Of a stretch of 47,791 nucleotides of DNA, positions 1 through 10,156 are shown piece after piece. The stretch comes from Branchiostoma floridae (lineage: Eukaryota; Chordata; Leptocardii; Amphioxiformes; Branchiostomatidae). Made by a program: the position numbers and the translations under genes. Within the stretch, counting starts at the first letter, position 1; the number at the start of each line of letters is the position of its first letter. Location of the stretch: NCBI RefSeq assembly GCF_000003815.2, contig NC_049995.1, positions 15,392,660 through 15,440,450 on the forward strand. Reading direction: 5' to 3'. Below the pieces are notes generated by a model. That model searched no databases, was not told the DNA's origin, and saw nothing but the letters and a program-made list of their open reading frames with translations.

Positions 1-3000
1 GGCGTTCTTCACCGTGCTGTACACCCTGAGTTTCGGCAGGGCCAAGCCGGAGGCCTGGCTCGACACCTTTCTGACGTCATTCGTGACCGACCTGTTCCTG
101 ATGCAGCCCTTCAAGCTGCTCATCGTGGCCGTCATTTTCGCTTTGATATCAAAGGTATCTAGCCTAAGTACCATCCGGGTAGTTGTTCGGTTCTGCTACC
201 AATCTGAGGAACCGTATAATTCATACAATACAACTGGTGAAGATTCGGAGATTTCTTCCGGAAGTTTCGAGTGTCACCAGAATGAAATTACATAAAAAAT
301 CACTACGGGCATGCGCAGACTCGGAAAGGACAGAAAATCTGGTTGTTTTCTTCTAGTACTGAAAAAGCACTAACTCGTCAGTAACTCATAATGATCGTAT
401 GTGCATATGCGAATCTTATCCAGTTAAAGAGATTGAATTGTCTTTATATGTGGTTTACTTCAATGTCTCACCTTCTGACTAATCATGATTCCCAACGTGA
501 ACAGACGCCTGTCGAAGACGATGAGCCAGCCGCTGAACCGCTGGAACCTGGTGAAGAGTTTCTTCAGTCCGGCACACCGGACTCCGATGGCAAGGTGCAT
601 ATATTTTGCCATACGTAAAAAAAGACAATATCCATAATTGTTATAATGTTTATGATGCAACGTTCTTGAAAATCAACTGAGAAGGCATGCATACTCTGAA
701 CCATGTACTTGCACTATAGTGTGGCCTATAGATCTATTAAAACATAGTGGGATGCTTTCTATGCGTAATCAAGACGTTTTGTTATGGCATGAAAATTCAT
801 CTGTGCTGGTAGAATACATTATAGGCGTCACTGCTGGAGATAGAGAGGGTCATTCTGTGAACAAGTGCGACGGAGTTTGACCAAAAATCTAGAGGGTAAG
901 TCCCTACAGTTTAATTCAGTGTTGGAAAGAAAGTTTAGCAATTTTTCTGTAACAAAACGCTTTGTGTTTGCCAGTTTGGGCTGATGCGATGGCAGACAGC
1001 GTCAGGTTGGAAGCGGTACCTCTGGAAGGACAGACCAGAATATTTGGGTGTTCAGACGATACAGGTGTGTTTCAGTTACCGTATTGGCGCAACAAGACCT
1101 TTGAGAAGGGGCTGCACGAGCAACCTCCCATGGAGGAGCTCCACGAATGCAAATACTTGGTTCTCGTTGCCCGCGCGAATTAATAAATAAAACAACATGG
1201 AGCAACTTCTCTCGTAGAAGATAAACAAACGGGGACGGGCTGAACTAGCACCTTAAACAAATTGTTGGCAGGGCTCTATGGAGATATCGTAATGACAAAG
1301 ATACACAGAACGGAGAGCAGAGCAAGCAACCTCTACAAACTATGAATGTAAACATACTGTTAACAACAAACACACAGAGCCGATAGCTGATCGAGCAGCT
1401 CCACGGGCTATATGAATGTAAACACTTGGTTCACGTCACCATCAACAAATCGGTGTTAGGGCTTTATACAGGGATACTGTAAACAAGAAACACACGGAGC
1501 CGATAGCTGATCAAGCAGCTCCACGGGCTATATGAATGTAAACACTTGGTTCACGTCACCATCAACAAATCGGTGTTTAGGGCTCTATACAGGGATCCTG
1601 TAAACAACAAACACACGGAGCCGATAGCTGATCAAGCAGCTCCACGGGCTATATGAATGTAAACACTTGGTTCACGTCACCATCAACAAATCGGTGTTTA
1701 GGGCTCTATACAGGGATACTGTAAACAAGAAACACACGGAGCTGATAGCTGATCAAGCAGCTCCACGGGCTATATGAATGTAAACACTTGGTTCACGTCA
1801 CCATCAACAAATCGGTGTTTAGGGCTCTATGCAGGGATACTGTAAACAACAAACACACGGAGCCGATAGCTGATCAAGCAGCTCCACGGGCTATATGAAT
1901 GTAAACACTTGGTTCACGTCACCATCAACAAATCGGTGTTTAGGGCTCCATACAGAGATACTGTAAACAAGAAACACACGGAGCCGATAGCTGATCAATC
2001 AGACTACATGACCCACTCTCCAAGCAAGCATGTACAGGTTGGTAGAGTCTTCAACATTGTCAACTTCTCATATGCCGGTAGGACCAGCGGGGAAAAGTGA
2101 CCTTTGGGCTGGTCACACTTTACTCCACCAACATCATCTGCTTGGAAAGTTATATGTCAGTCGGCCAGCTGCTTCCGGCGTCAGTGTCCTGGCGTGGTAA
2201 GGTCGCGCTCTGGGGCGATTTCGGATTAGCACGGAGGTGCGAACTTTTAGATTTCCTGGCGAGAGCCAACAACCCGCTTCATTCAATGAATGGGTTGTTT
2301 TGATTTCTTCTCAGACACCAAGGACTTTCTTTGAGATTAGGATACGAGCTCTACTAATCGTAAATATATCGTGTGCATTTCGCAAACCTCTTTTGAATTC
2401 AAATCCGTGTGTTGTTTGGTAATGAATCGTTTAAAATAACTATAAATTCGTACATATTCCATTAAACTCTTATGAAAGCCGTTATATTCTTATAAAAACA
2501 GGCACCCCTGGCTTTGGAGATCTCCTCATAACAGGTTTAAATTTATATCTTTATGAAGCCATATGTGTTTTTTTTTTTCGTAGTGGACCAACAGATCTCT
2601 ACAAACTTGTCACAGGGCTGAAGTAAACCAATACCAGCTATTAGCATGAAGGTGCGAAGTTTCCTCATTCTTTACAATGGCAAACAAACAAGTATCTATT
2701 CTCATAGCAGGGGTTGGGTCCCCACGTGAAGGGAGCGAACCGATAAATTCCGACTACTTTTCCCAACTCACCATTCTGTGACCAAAAATCCGCTTGAAGA
2801 AAAAAAAATATTCACTTTCTTGGGTAATTCAATGGTACGTAAGGTGGAGTACGTTAGGTAATGATTGTTTGTCCGCATGATTTGTAACCTCCTTGTTTAT
2901 ATTCATAGTGCGTAGAGGTGCTCGGTCAGCTATCGGCTCTGTGTGTTTGTTGTTTACAGTATCTCTGTATGGAGCCCTAAACACCGATTTGTTGATGGTG

Positions 3001-6000
3001 ACGTGAACCAAGTGTTTACATTCATATAGCCCGTGGAGCTGCTCGGTCAGCAATCAGCTCTGTGTGTTTGTTGTTTACAGTATCCCTGTATAGAGCCCTA
3101 CACACCGATTTGTTGATGGTGACGTGAACCAAGTGTTTACATTCATATAGCCCGTGGAGCTGCTTGATCAGCTATCGGCTCCGTGTGTTTCTTGTTTACA
3201 GTATCCCTGCATAGAGCCCTAAACACCGATTTGTTGATGGTGACGTGAACCAAGTGTTTACATTCATATAGCCCGTGGAGCTGCTTGATCAGCTATCGGC
3301 TCCGTGTGTTTCTTGTTTACAGTATCCCTGTATAGAGCCCTAAACACCGATTTGTTGATGGTGACGTGAACCAAGTGTTTACATTCATATAGCCGGTGGA
3401 GCTGCTTGATCAGCTATCGGCTCCGTGTGTTTCTTGTTTACAGTATCCCTGTATAGAGCCCTAAACACCGATTTGTTGATGGTGACGTGAACCAAGTGTT
3501 TACATTCATATAGCCCGTGGAGCTGCTTGATCAGCTATCGGCTCCGTGTGTTTGTTGTTTACAGTATCCCTGTATAGAGCCCTAAACACCGATTTGTTGA
3601 TGGTGACGTGAACCAAGTGTTTACATTCATATAGCCCGTGGAGCTGCTTGATCAGCTATCGGCTCCGTGTGTTTGTTGTTTACAGGATCCCTGTATAGAG
3701 CCCTAAACACCGATTTGTTGATGGTGACGTGAACCAAGTGTTTACATTCATATAGCCCGTGGAGCTGCTTGATCAGCTATCGGCTCCGTGTGTTTGTTGT
3801 TTACAGTATCCCTGTATAGAACCCCAATACCGATTTGTTTTGGTTAACGTGAACCAAATATTTACATTCATAGTTCGCATTTGTTGAAGGTGCTACTTCA
3901 GCCCGTCCCCTTATGTTTTTCTTCTACGAGAGAAGCTTCTCCATGGATTTAAAAAAAATCATGAAGGTGACGAGAACTATGTGTTTGCATTCATGAGTGC
4001 GTAGAGCCCGTTTCGTGGAGCTGGAGGGCTGTACGAGCAACCTCCATGGAGGTGCTCTGTAGAGCTCCTCCATGGAGGTTGCTCGTGCAGCCCCTATTGA
4101 GACCTTTTATAAAAAGCATATGCTTGTTGCCCCATAATTGGACTTGGGTAAAGACCAAAGTCTAGATCGGTTCTTTGCATCTTTTGCTTTTGGACAAAGA
4201 CAATGTGGTATTGCACTCATGTTGATGATTTTAACAGTTATGGCTACCTCACTAATGTCACTTCTACAAGTACAGTCATGGGGTACGGCACAATATATTT
4301 GACCATTTTGGTCTATCTGACCATCCTCAAAGAAGAAAAAACTCTTGGTTACTTAAATCTGTTAGTTTCCTTTATGTCTAGTTGAACATACTTTAGAAAA
4401 AGTTTGGCGTTGTGTGAATCTGATTTGATTTCTGCTATGTAGGGTTCCGAAATTGGTAGTTTGGACTCACCTCCGGACGAATTCACCCTTGCTGAGCAGC
4501 GGCAGAAGAGCGCAGAGAAACGCAAGAGGCGCGCTGAAGTAAGATATTGGTGAAAAATAAAGATTTTTGTCGCTTAACTGATGATATTGAATTGGTTTCG
4601 CACTGCAGGACTCTGTAACTGGCACTTTGGACTTACCACCAGACGAGTCCACTCTTGCTGAGCAGCGTCAGAAGAGCGCAGAGAAACGCAAGAGGCGCGC
4701 CGCCGTGCTGGAGGTTCTGGTGTTCGCGCTCTTCATCGCTATTGTCATGGCGACCTCATACGGGGAACGGAGCCCCATGGCGTTCTACATGACACAAAAT
4801 GCCGGGAGGCAGATACTGGAGACGGGCGACGTGGGGTTCTTTGAGGTGGAACTCACTCACTCACTCTTTCACTCACTCACTCATTCACTCAATCATCCAT
4901 TCACTCTTTCACTCACTCTCACTTACTAACTCACGGTTACCCATGATCACACATTCAGTAACACCCTCCATCCCTCTCTCCCTCCTTCCTCACTCACTCA
5001 CTCGAAATATGCATGCATATTTAGAAGCATTACGCATGCCTTCCTTATTTGATGTCTTACCTTCGTCGACGTATTCTCAATGACGTGATAACTTGGTCCG
5101 TATCATTGTAGATCCATGACATCCCGTCGTTTTGGATCTGGATAACAACTGGTTTGATGCCCGCCCTCCACGTGAGCAGCTGGTACAACGGCAGAGTTAC
5201 TCCAGACGCCAGGTTACTTGGAGACATGGTCACCTACCCGCTTGGTCCCGTACAGCTGCGGCAGGTGCGAGTAGAGCCAGGTGAGCTTAAGGAAATGTCG
5301 TTTCGTTGGTAAAAGAATGGGCGAATAAATGAAGACCATTATTGTACGTTTATGTTCTTAAAAGCTAAGTACAAGTTAAGAAAGTAATTTTACATTTGGT
5401 GAAATAGGAATGTGGCATCTTTCTACATCAGATTCTGCATTTACAGGTTCAACTTCTTCTCTAAAAAGACTTGTAAAATGTAAAGGCAGATAGAGCTTAA
5501 AACACTTAGACTTGTGTTGATAATTGCAATTCAACTTTAATCAGAATGACTTTTACCAACACAAATGGACTTTAAAGCAATGCTATTTTTTTACATCTAA
5601 ATGTCTGTAATACCCTTAATCATAGGACGACACTGTAGACCGCCCAAGCAAATGCTGAACGTGACATCGCGTTGTAGCGTGCCGTATTCCCTCAGTGTGG
5701 CTGATACACAGAACTACACCTTACTGTGGGTTCCCGACAACACAACAGCAAACGGGACAGGCAACACGGTCTGCAGTCCCTCCAGCTCACAAACATCTCG
5801 CGAATTACACAACTGTGCGAACAATGTGAGCCCGTGGAGGTATACTTATGCTTCACTCACAGATGGTAAGTGTAGTAAGGTTTGCGGACGTCGTGTGGCG
5901 TAGCTGGTAGTGGTTGGCTCGGAACCTAGAGGTCCCGAGTTTGATACTCGACGTGCTCACTGCCCAAAATGGGTACCTGACTTCGGTAGGGGAGGTTAAA

Positions 6001-7607
6001 GACTAAGATTACCTTGTTACGTAGTCTGTATGTGCCACTGACTGTAAAATTGAGTTACTAACGTAAGTGCTGTGCCACATTGTCCTCGTCTGTCCCAAAG
6101 AACATTTTTAAAAAAATTAACGGTTGTCTTTGCCTCCAGGAGTCCCTTATTTCGGACAGCACGGTTCGTACATCGGCGGCGGCTACATCGCTTGGCTAGG
6201 AGCGACTGATGAGTCGATGTCCTTCCTACAACGGCAACGTTGGTTGGACGAGAACAGTCGTGCAGTTTTCATCGAGTTTATCCTGTACAATCCGCACGTG
6301 AATCTGTTTTCGGTTGTGTCGTTGGTTGTGGAGTTCACCAATCTCGGGGCAGCTTACAAGAGTTCGGAGATCGTCACTGTGAGACTCATACAGCATGACG
6401 TCATCTTACTTCTGGTTTTGAGAGGGGTGCTGGCGTTGTTTCTACTCTACTTTGTATTTCGCGAAGGTACGTGCAAATGTTTTCATCTCAACAATTCTCT
6501 TGTTGTCTCAATGCTCCAGTCAAAGCACCCGTCCTCAGCTTAGCAACGGGTCTGTCTGTCGTCAAATGATCGGACGCTATCATATTGCACTAAGGTGGCA
6601 GTTGTTGGGTATATTTTTATGTTCCACCACACATGACAGACTACACCTGTAAAACGTAGACATGCAGCTAGAGTATTGCGTAATACAAAATGATACGGGC
6701 AACTAGGTTAATTTTGTCAAGGCTTGGAAGTTTCAGAGAGCGTCTGACTGCAAAATAAGTCCGAAGACAATTCAATCTGTAACATTGACTGAAGAGAATT
6801 TATGAAGTTGCTTATGTCCCTGTGCATTGCATTTCAGGAAAGTCTCTGATGTCACGGCCACTTGAGTATCTCTGCGAGTTCTGGAGCTGGGTAGATCTTC
6901 TCGTGATCACCGTCGGCTTCTCAACACTCGTCATCTACTTCTACACACAGAACATCATAGACGAGGTGGCAGAACAACGGAGGAACGGCAACTCCGTCTT
7001 TCATCTGTATAAAAGCGCTGTCAGCTGGTTCCAAATCTCCACCTATCTACAAGGTTTTCTTATCTGCTGCGCTACGTTAAAGTTTATCCGCCTCCTGCGC
7101 TTCAACTCTCACGTGTACGCCTTGTCTATGACGATGAAGAAGTCCCTCAAACCCCTCATGTCTTTCATGTTTTCTGTGGCTGTCATTCTGTTAGCCTTTA
7201 TCATAATGATGGCTTTAACTCACGGCTCAAATAGCAATGAGTACAAGAACCTAAGTTCCAGTCTTCAAAGCCTTCTTCTGATGATGTTGGGTAGTTTTGA
7301 CTTCGACGCTCTGTCCTCGGGCCATAGAATACTCGGCCCACTGATCTTCTTCTTGTACCAGGTTGTTATGCAGTTCTTCCTGCTTACTATCTTCATGGTG
7401 ATTCTTTTTGAAGTGTACGAGAACGGAGACTGGACGACAAACCCGTACGATATCGGCTTTACTTCCTTTCTCAAGGAAACGGCAGCAGAAACCGCTGAAA
7501 AGATCAGAGGAACTTCCCTCAAAAGTAACAAACCCAGGAGGGAAAGAAGTTTTTCGACTGATATGATTCCGAAGATAAATCGTGGCATAAGTGATCTGTT
7601 TAAGTAA
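1..7607 (+). CDS. Gene A: polycystin-1-family receptor-channel, C-terminal half (5' end outside window)
   Basis: Exons read as 1-154 (partial, frame starts at base 2), 505-594, 4443-4538 (possible cassette), 4609-4845, 5112-5280, 5626-5865, 6140-6466 and 6838-7607 (TAA stop). All junctions are GT...AG and phases match (0,0,0,0,1,1,1), giving about 693 residues in the window. Order of parts: the end of a hydrophobic pair (motifs AFFTVLYTLSFG and PFKLLIVAVIFALIS), an acidic linker, the first channel helix, the extracellular polycystin/TOP domain and a PKD-channel domain with pore and S6. The protein would sit in plasma or ciliary membrane as a cation-channel subunit; that role is family knowledge. 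The missing 5' part presumably resembles gene B (REJ, GPS, PLAT), its tandem paralogue 2.5 kb downstream. PKD1, PKD1L2 or PKDREJ type cannot be decided from this portion. Confidence 0.9.
155..504 (+). other. Gene A intron without recognised elements
   Basis: Donor AAAG/GTATCT, acceptor AACAG. The sequence is AT-rich. Around 414-480 it is weakly similar to the dispersed repeat at 18900-18960 (ATCCAGTT, AGAGATTGAATTGT). No coding content was recognised. Confidence 0.5.
1381..1996 (+). repeat. Left-arm tandem repeat array, unit 120-121 bp
   Basis: Units start at CGATAGCTGATC near 1381, 1501, 1622, 1743, 1864 and 1985 (last one partial). Each contains GTAAACACTTGGTTCACGTC, ATCGGTGTTTAGGGCTC and AAACACACGGAGC. 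Units differ by only a few substitutions, so homogenisation is recent. Confidence 0.9.
2905..3890 (-). repeat. Right-arm tandem repeat array, the same unit inverted
   Basis: Eight units spaced 120-121 bp carry the reverse complement of the left-arm unit; landmark GCTATCGGCTC recurs near 2929, 3049 (diverged), 3169, 3290, 3411, 3532, 3653 and 3774. The array is longer than the left one, as expected from unequal exchange. RNA or single strands from the two arms could fold on each other. Confidence 0.9.
4443..4538 (+). CDS. Gene A tandemly duplicated exon (candidate cassette or mutually exclusive exon)
   Basis: This 96-bp phase 0/0 block has an AG before it and GTAAGA after it, and encodes 32 charged residues ending EKRKRRAE. 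It repeats the first 96 bp of the next exon (4609 onward), with shared motifs PPDE, LAEQRQKSAEK and RKRRA. In the downstream copy the same position reads GCCGCCGTG, so no donor exists and the exon runs on into the membrane helix. Including, skipping or swapping this block keeps the frame, so it could lengthen the basic cytoplasmic linker before the first channel helix. Whether it is used in mRNA cannot be seen here. Confidence 0.7.
4609..4845 (+). CDS. Gene A exon: basic linker plus first channel transmembrane helix (S1)
   Basis: The acceptor CACTGCAG ends at 4608 and the donor GAG/GTGGAA follows 4845; the exon is 79 codons in phase 0. The first 32 codons are the charged linker duplicated just upstream. 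A hydrophobic helix (VLEVLVFALFIAIVMATSYG) follows, then the start of the extracellular loop, rich in small polar residues. Family comparison places this as the helix that opens the six-helix channel module of polycystins. No counterpart of this exon is found in gene B. Confidence 0.85.
4849..4927 (+). repeat. Degenerate (CACT/CATT)n simple repeat
   Basis: Starts immediately after the S1 exon donor. Repeated CACT and CATT tetranucleotides give apparent ORFs that are not genes. Confidence 0.85.
5112..6466 (+). CDS. Gene A exons encoding the extracellular polycystin (TOP) domain and helix S2
   Basis: Three exons: 5112-5280, 5626-5865 and 6140-6466, joined in phase 1. The first carries SFWIWITTGLMPAL and the LRQVRVEP block typical of the polycystin loop. 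The second is Asn- and Cys-rich with many N-x-S/T sequons and conserved Cys residues. The third contains the [15 protein letters not shown] stretch, [17 protein letters not shown] and the hydrophobic S2 ([18 protein letters not shown]). In relatives this domain forms the lid over the channel and mediates subunit contacts. The third exon has a copy in gene B at 38886-39212 with only three amino-acid differences. Confidence 0.88.
5281..5625 (+). other. Gene A intron, nothing recognised
   Basis: AT-rich sequence between two TOP-domain exons. Donor GTGAGC, acceptor CATAG. No repeats or coding signal were identified. Confidence 0.5.
5888..6105 (+). mobile_element. tRNA-derived SINE in gene A intron
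   Basis: It has an A-box-like GGCGTAGCTGGTAGTGG and a B-box-like GAGTTTGATACTC spaced as in a tRNA. The body (GGTACCTGACTTCGGT, TGTGCCACTGACTG, GTGCCACATTGTCC) matches the fuller copy at 27607-27893. It is degenerate, so a live tRNA gene is unlikely. Confidence 0.75.
6467..6837 (+). other. Gene A last intron, conserved with gene B last intron
   Basis: The sequence after the donor (GTGCAAAT, TTTTCATCTCAA, AGTCAAAGC) and before the acceptor (GACTGAAGA, TTATGAAGTTGCTTATGTCC) is shared almost base for base with 39213-39567. No element is inserted in either. Confidence 0.85.
6838..7607 (+). CDS. Gene A last exon: PKD-type cation-channel pore module and C-terminus
   Basis: The acceptor TTTCAG ends at 6837; the exon runs to the TAA at 7605-7607. 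It encodes S3 ([20 protein letters not shown]), S4 ending in KFIRLLRF, S5 ([17 protein letters not shown]), a pore helix with [13 protein letters not shown] (LGS codons at 7287-7295) and S6 ([15 protein letters not shown]), then a short basic Ser-rich tail. This is the PKD channel fold. In the PKD2-type filter the residue after LG is Asp; here it is Ser, while the following FDF is kept. The tail has no obvious coiled coil of the PKD1-PKD2 type. The gene B copy (39568-40337) differs at about 20 positions, mostly in the tail. Confidence 0.92.
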
Positions 7608-8521
7608 CTCTCAGTTCTACACAATTTCCAAGTAACAGTTACTTATTGACAAGCAACTTGATATGATCAATAGATGTTCTCATTGCCACTGAAAATAGCA
7701 GTGGATGCTATCTAAAAAGAATGAGATCATCATCACCAGTCACTGAGTTCTGCATCTATAGTCTGGAAAGTCCTAAATGAGATCCAGTTACTTATTAATG
7801 ATTAACTTTCATCTGGAAATTGCGTTAATAAATGTTTTATCTGTCTTATACAAGAGCGTAAATTGCTTTCTTTCATTTGTCTTTGACAGCATTTTGTCAC
7901 TATTACAACAAAATTATTTTAGAATTATTTTACAACTGAGACTGGTCTGTCTTAGGCCTAAATAATCGAACTCGAGTGATTACCGATATCAGATATATTG
8001 TGACATTTTGTGCATTATTTATATTGTATTACGTTTCGTAGGTAATGTTGTAAGATAATATTTATTTGTCAATGGTGATATTACCGAAAGCCACGGCGTT
8101 TCCATCCATATGGTCAGTCACTTCGTTTTGCTAAATGCTCGCATGTCCAGCAACAGCACATTTAATATGACAGCACATTTAATATTATAATTCAGCTCTC
8201 AGCAGTATATGTAATTACTAGATAAGCCACTTGTCTCTACTTGTCACCATTGTAAAGTCATGTAAAGTCTTTTATTTTCTGTATGTTTACTATATATTCT
8301 GTATGTTCTGTTGCAATTAGCCCTCGGGCAAGAACTTGCAAATAAAACTTTCTATAATATTTTTTTTTACTCAATGGTCACCACGTAACAAGGCCATGAA
8401 TGCCACTCAAGGTTACGGGTTACATGATTGGAACTGTAACAGCAACTCTTCGCCCTAGGCCAGAAACATCATGATTGAGACCAGCCCAATTGCTCACTAT
8501 GAGGACTAACTGACTCAATAG
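7608..8521 (+). other. Gene A 3' untranslated region and downstream AT-rich sequence
   Basis: AATAAA occurs at 7827-7832 and 8341-8346. The second lies in a segment (CAATTAGCCCTCGGGCAAGA, about 8313-8350) that recurs at 23419-23453, so it is probably the tail of a repeat. Beyond it no gene was recognised. Confidence 0.6.
8341..8346 (+). promoter_or_regulatory. Candidate polyadenylation signal AATAAA for gene A
   Basis: Lies 734 bases after the stop, inside a dispersed-repeat tail and followed by a T-rich stretch. The alternative at 7827-7832 is closer to the stop. Confidence 0.4.
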
Positions 8522-8852
8522 GCGAAGCAGGGGTTACGGGGGCTGCTCGGGAGATTCCCTACCCCTATTTTGGCCGGAATGGTTTGATCCGCTCGGGTGG
8601 ATGTTCGCACATGTGGCGGGTTCTTTAACGTGCTTAGGGTATTGCTCTCCCCGAACACGGGACTTCCATTTAACGTCCTATCCGAAGGACGGCCCAAGCC
8701 GAAGCTAGGTACTCATTTCACTTGAGTGAAGTGAGGAAAGTCGTGTAAAGTGCCTTTCCCAAGGGCACAAGATCGGTAACACAGCAGGCGGATTCGAACC
8801 CGCAACCTCTCGGTCACGGGCCGAAGAAACTACCACTGCGCTACACGGTCCC
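8522..8852 (-). mobile_element. tRNA-derived SINE, near full length
   Basis: On the minus strand it begins GACCGTGTAGCGCAGTGGTAG (A box region) and has a strong B box GGTTCGAATCC. It continues with CCCTTGGGAAAGGCACTTTA, ACTTCACTC, GGTACTCAT-like text and a distal block with ACCCGCCACATGTGCGAA. The same central and distal blocks occur in the copies at 27607, 46000 and 23862. It sits between genes A and B. Confidence 0.8.
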
Positions 8853-9279
8853 ACAAAATATTATTTTATATTCAGTGTCCAGCTCATATATACGCTTTCA
8901 TAGGTTGATTGAGAGATCTGTCGCATTTTGCAAGCTCATACGTTTCTCAACTGCCTCGACTCTGTGGAGTTTCCGCTTCACAGAAAAGCAATTTGTCTGA
9001 TGCCGTCTCGCCAGTTGAAGCTAATGTGGATGACGCATGGTATCCATAGCAACGGCATCATCCATCATAGTTCTGTCACTCTGGTCACAAAAGGTGTAGC
9101 CATCCGCGCAATAGTCCCGTTTCAGGTTTCACTAAAATAGCTGTTACTGTAAGTCGTTGACATGCACAATGATGCATTTTTTAGATACAATGTATATGAA
9201 TATTGAGATGCACTTGCAATACCAAGGACTGCCACCAGGTGGATAGAAGTACGTGCCACTCAAGTGACAAAGGTGTAGT

Positions 9280-9319
9280 CAAGGAGGTTGAAAGAGGGAA
9301 CCCTCTTTCAACCTCCTTG
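9280..9319. repeat. Perfect 19-bp palindromic hairpin
   Basis: CAAGGAGGTTGAAAGAGGG at 9280-9298 is followed by AA and its exact reverse complement at 9301-9319. TGTAGTC occurs on both sides (9274-9280 and 9320-9326 region), like a short target duplication. Confidence 0.8.
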
Positions 9320-9798
9320 GTGTAGTCATGCGCACTTTAGCCTCATTTTGAGATTCACTAAGAGGGAGAGGTTCTGTAGGTCGTTGACCAGCACAATGAG
9401 GCATGTTTTTTCCCTATAAATGAGTGCTGAAATACACTTTAAAATGAAAAATGAGTAGTTGTATTCAAAACGTAAATGAAGATGAGCGTCTTTTTGTTAC
9501 AGCATTTAGTTTTTTTGGAGATAGAAAGAAAGGAAGCAAGAAAGTAAGAATAAATGCATGAGAAGCAGCATAAAAATGAAACATCGATGTTTTGTCAAAA
9601 TATGAGGCTGTCAGAGATGGCGCACTTCAAACCCTTTAACGAACCATCACTTTTAGTGCCGTATACAAACAACAATAGCACCGATGTGTGGTAACAGTAC
9701 ATTGTGTATATTAGGAATTGTAGAGTAAAATTGGTAGATAAACACGGATTTGTATAGAGACATACGCAGGCACTGATATACACACTCTCACACATCGG

Positions 9799-9800
<2 letters not shown>

Positions 9801-9872
<72 letters not shown>

Positions 9873-9931
9873 GACACAAAGACACACACGCCCACCCATA
9901 CAAACACACACACATACATACACATACACAT
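9801..9931 (+). repeat. (CA)n microsatellite
   Basis: A long uninterrupted CA run is followed by CA-rich degenerate text. The Cys/Val-rich reading frames across it are artefacts. Confidence 0.95.
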
Positions 9932-10156
9932 ACACATACACAAACCTACATGAGATAAAACTCAAACATTTGCCATTGTCAACGTGCTTACTGGTAATTA
10001 TAAGGGTGTGGCTAGCGCTAGACACATCTATCTATAACCGCCGTGCACCGAGCCGCCTTTATCACAATACACGTTACTCGCACCTGGCTGAACGTATTGA
10101 GAACGGCGAGACAAGCATTAACTCCGCAGTGACTGTTGTGAATTGGAAGAGGCAAT

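Larger units (their letters stand above)
1106..4096. mobile_element. Foldback-type transposon with long inverted arms made of about 120-bp tandem repeats
   Basis: The element fills most of the gene A intron 595-4442. Its ends are inverted copies of AGGGGCTGCACGAGCAACCT, next to a possible 5-bp direct repeat TTGAG at 1101-1105 and 4097-4101. Each arm has a unique outer part (with GTAGAAG and GGGGACGGGCTGAA blocks) and then direct repeats of 120-121 bp: roughly five to six units at 1381-1996 and eight at 2929-3890 in opposite orientation. The centre (about 2000-2880) is unique and has no long ORF, so the copy looks non-autonomous. The layout matches Foldback/Galileo-like elements, an inference from structure only. 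Confidence 0.75.

Noticed and set aside
1381-3890. Regular 120-bp repeats resembling a CRISPR array
   Set aside because: Whole units are repeated without unique spacers, arms are inverted, and the context is an animal intron; this is a transposon arm.
8790-8852. Functional tRNA gene on the minus strand
   Set aside because: A and B boxes are present but the sequence runs into a shared SINE body and the cloverleaf cannot be closed convincingly. Same judgement for 5888, 19410, 27607 and 40745.
9595-10025. Cys/Val-rich minus-strand frames
   Set aside because: Translation of a CA microsatellite on the opposite strand; no independent coding evidence. The same holds for similar frames at 28259-29052 and 30153-30609.
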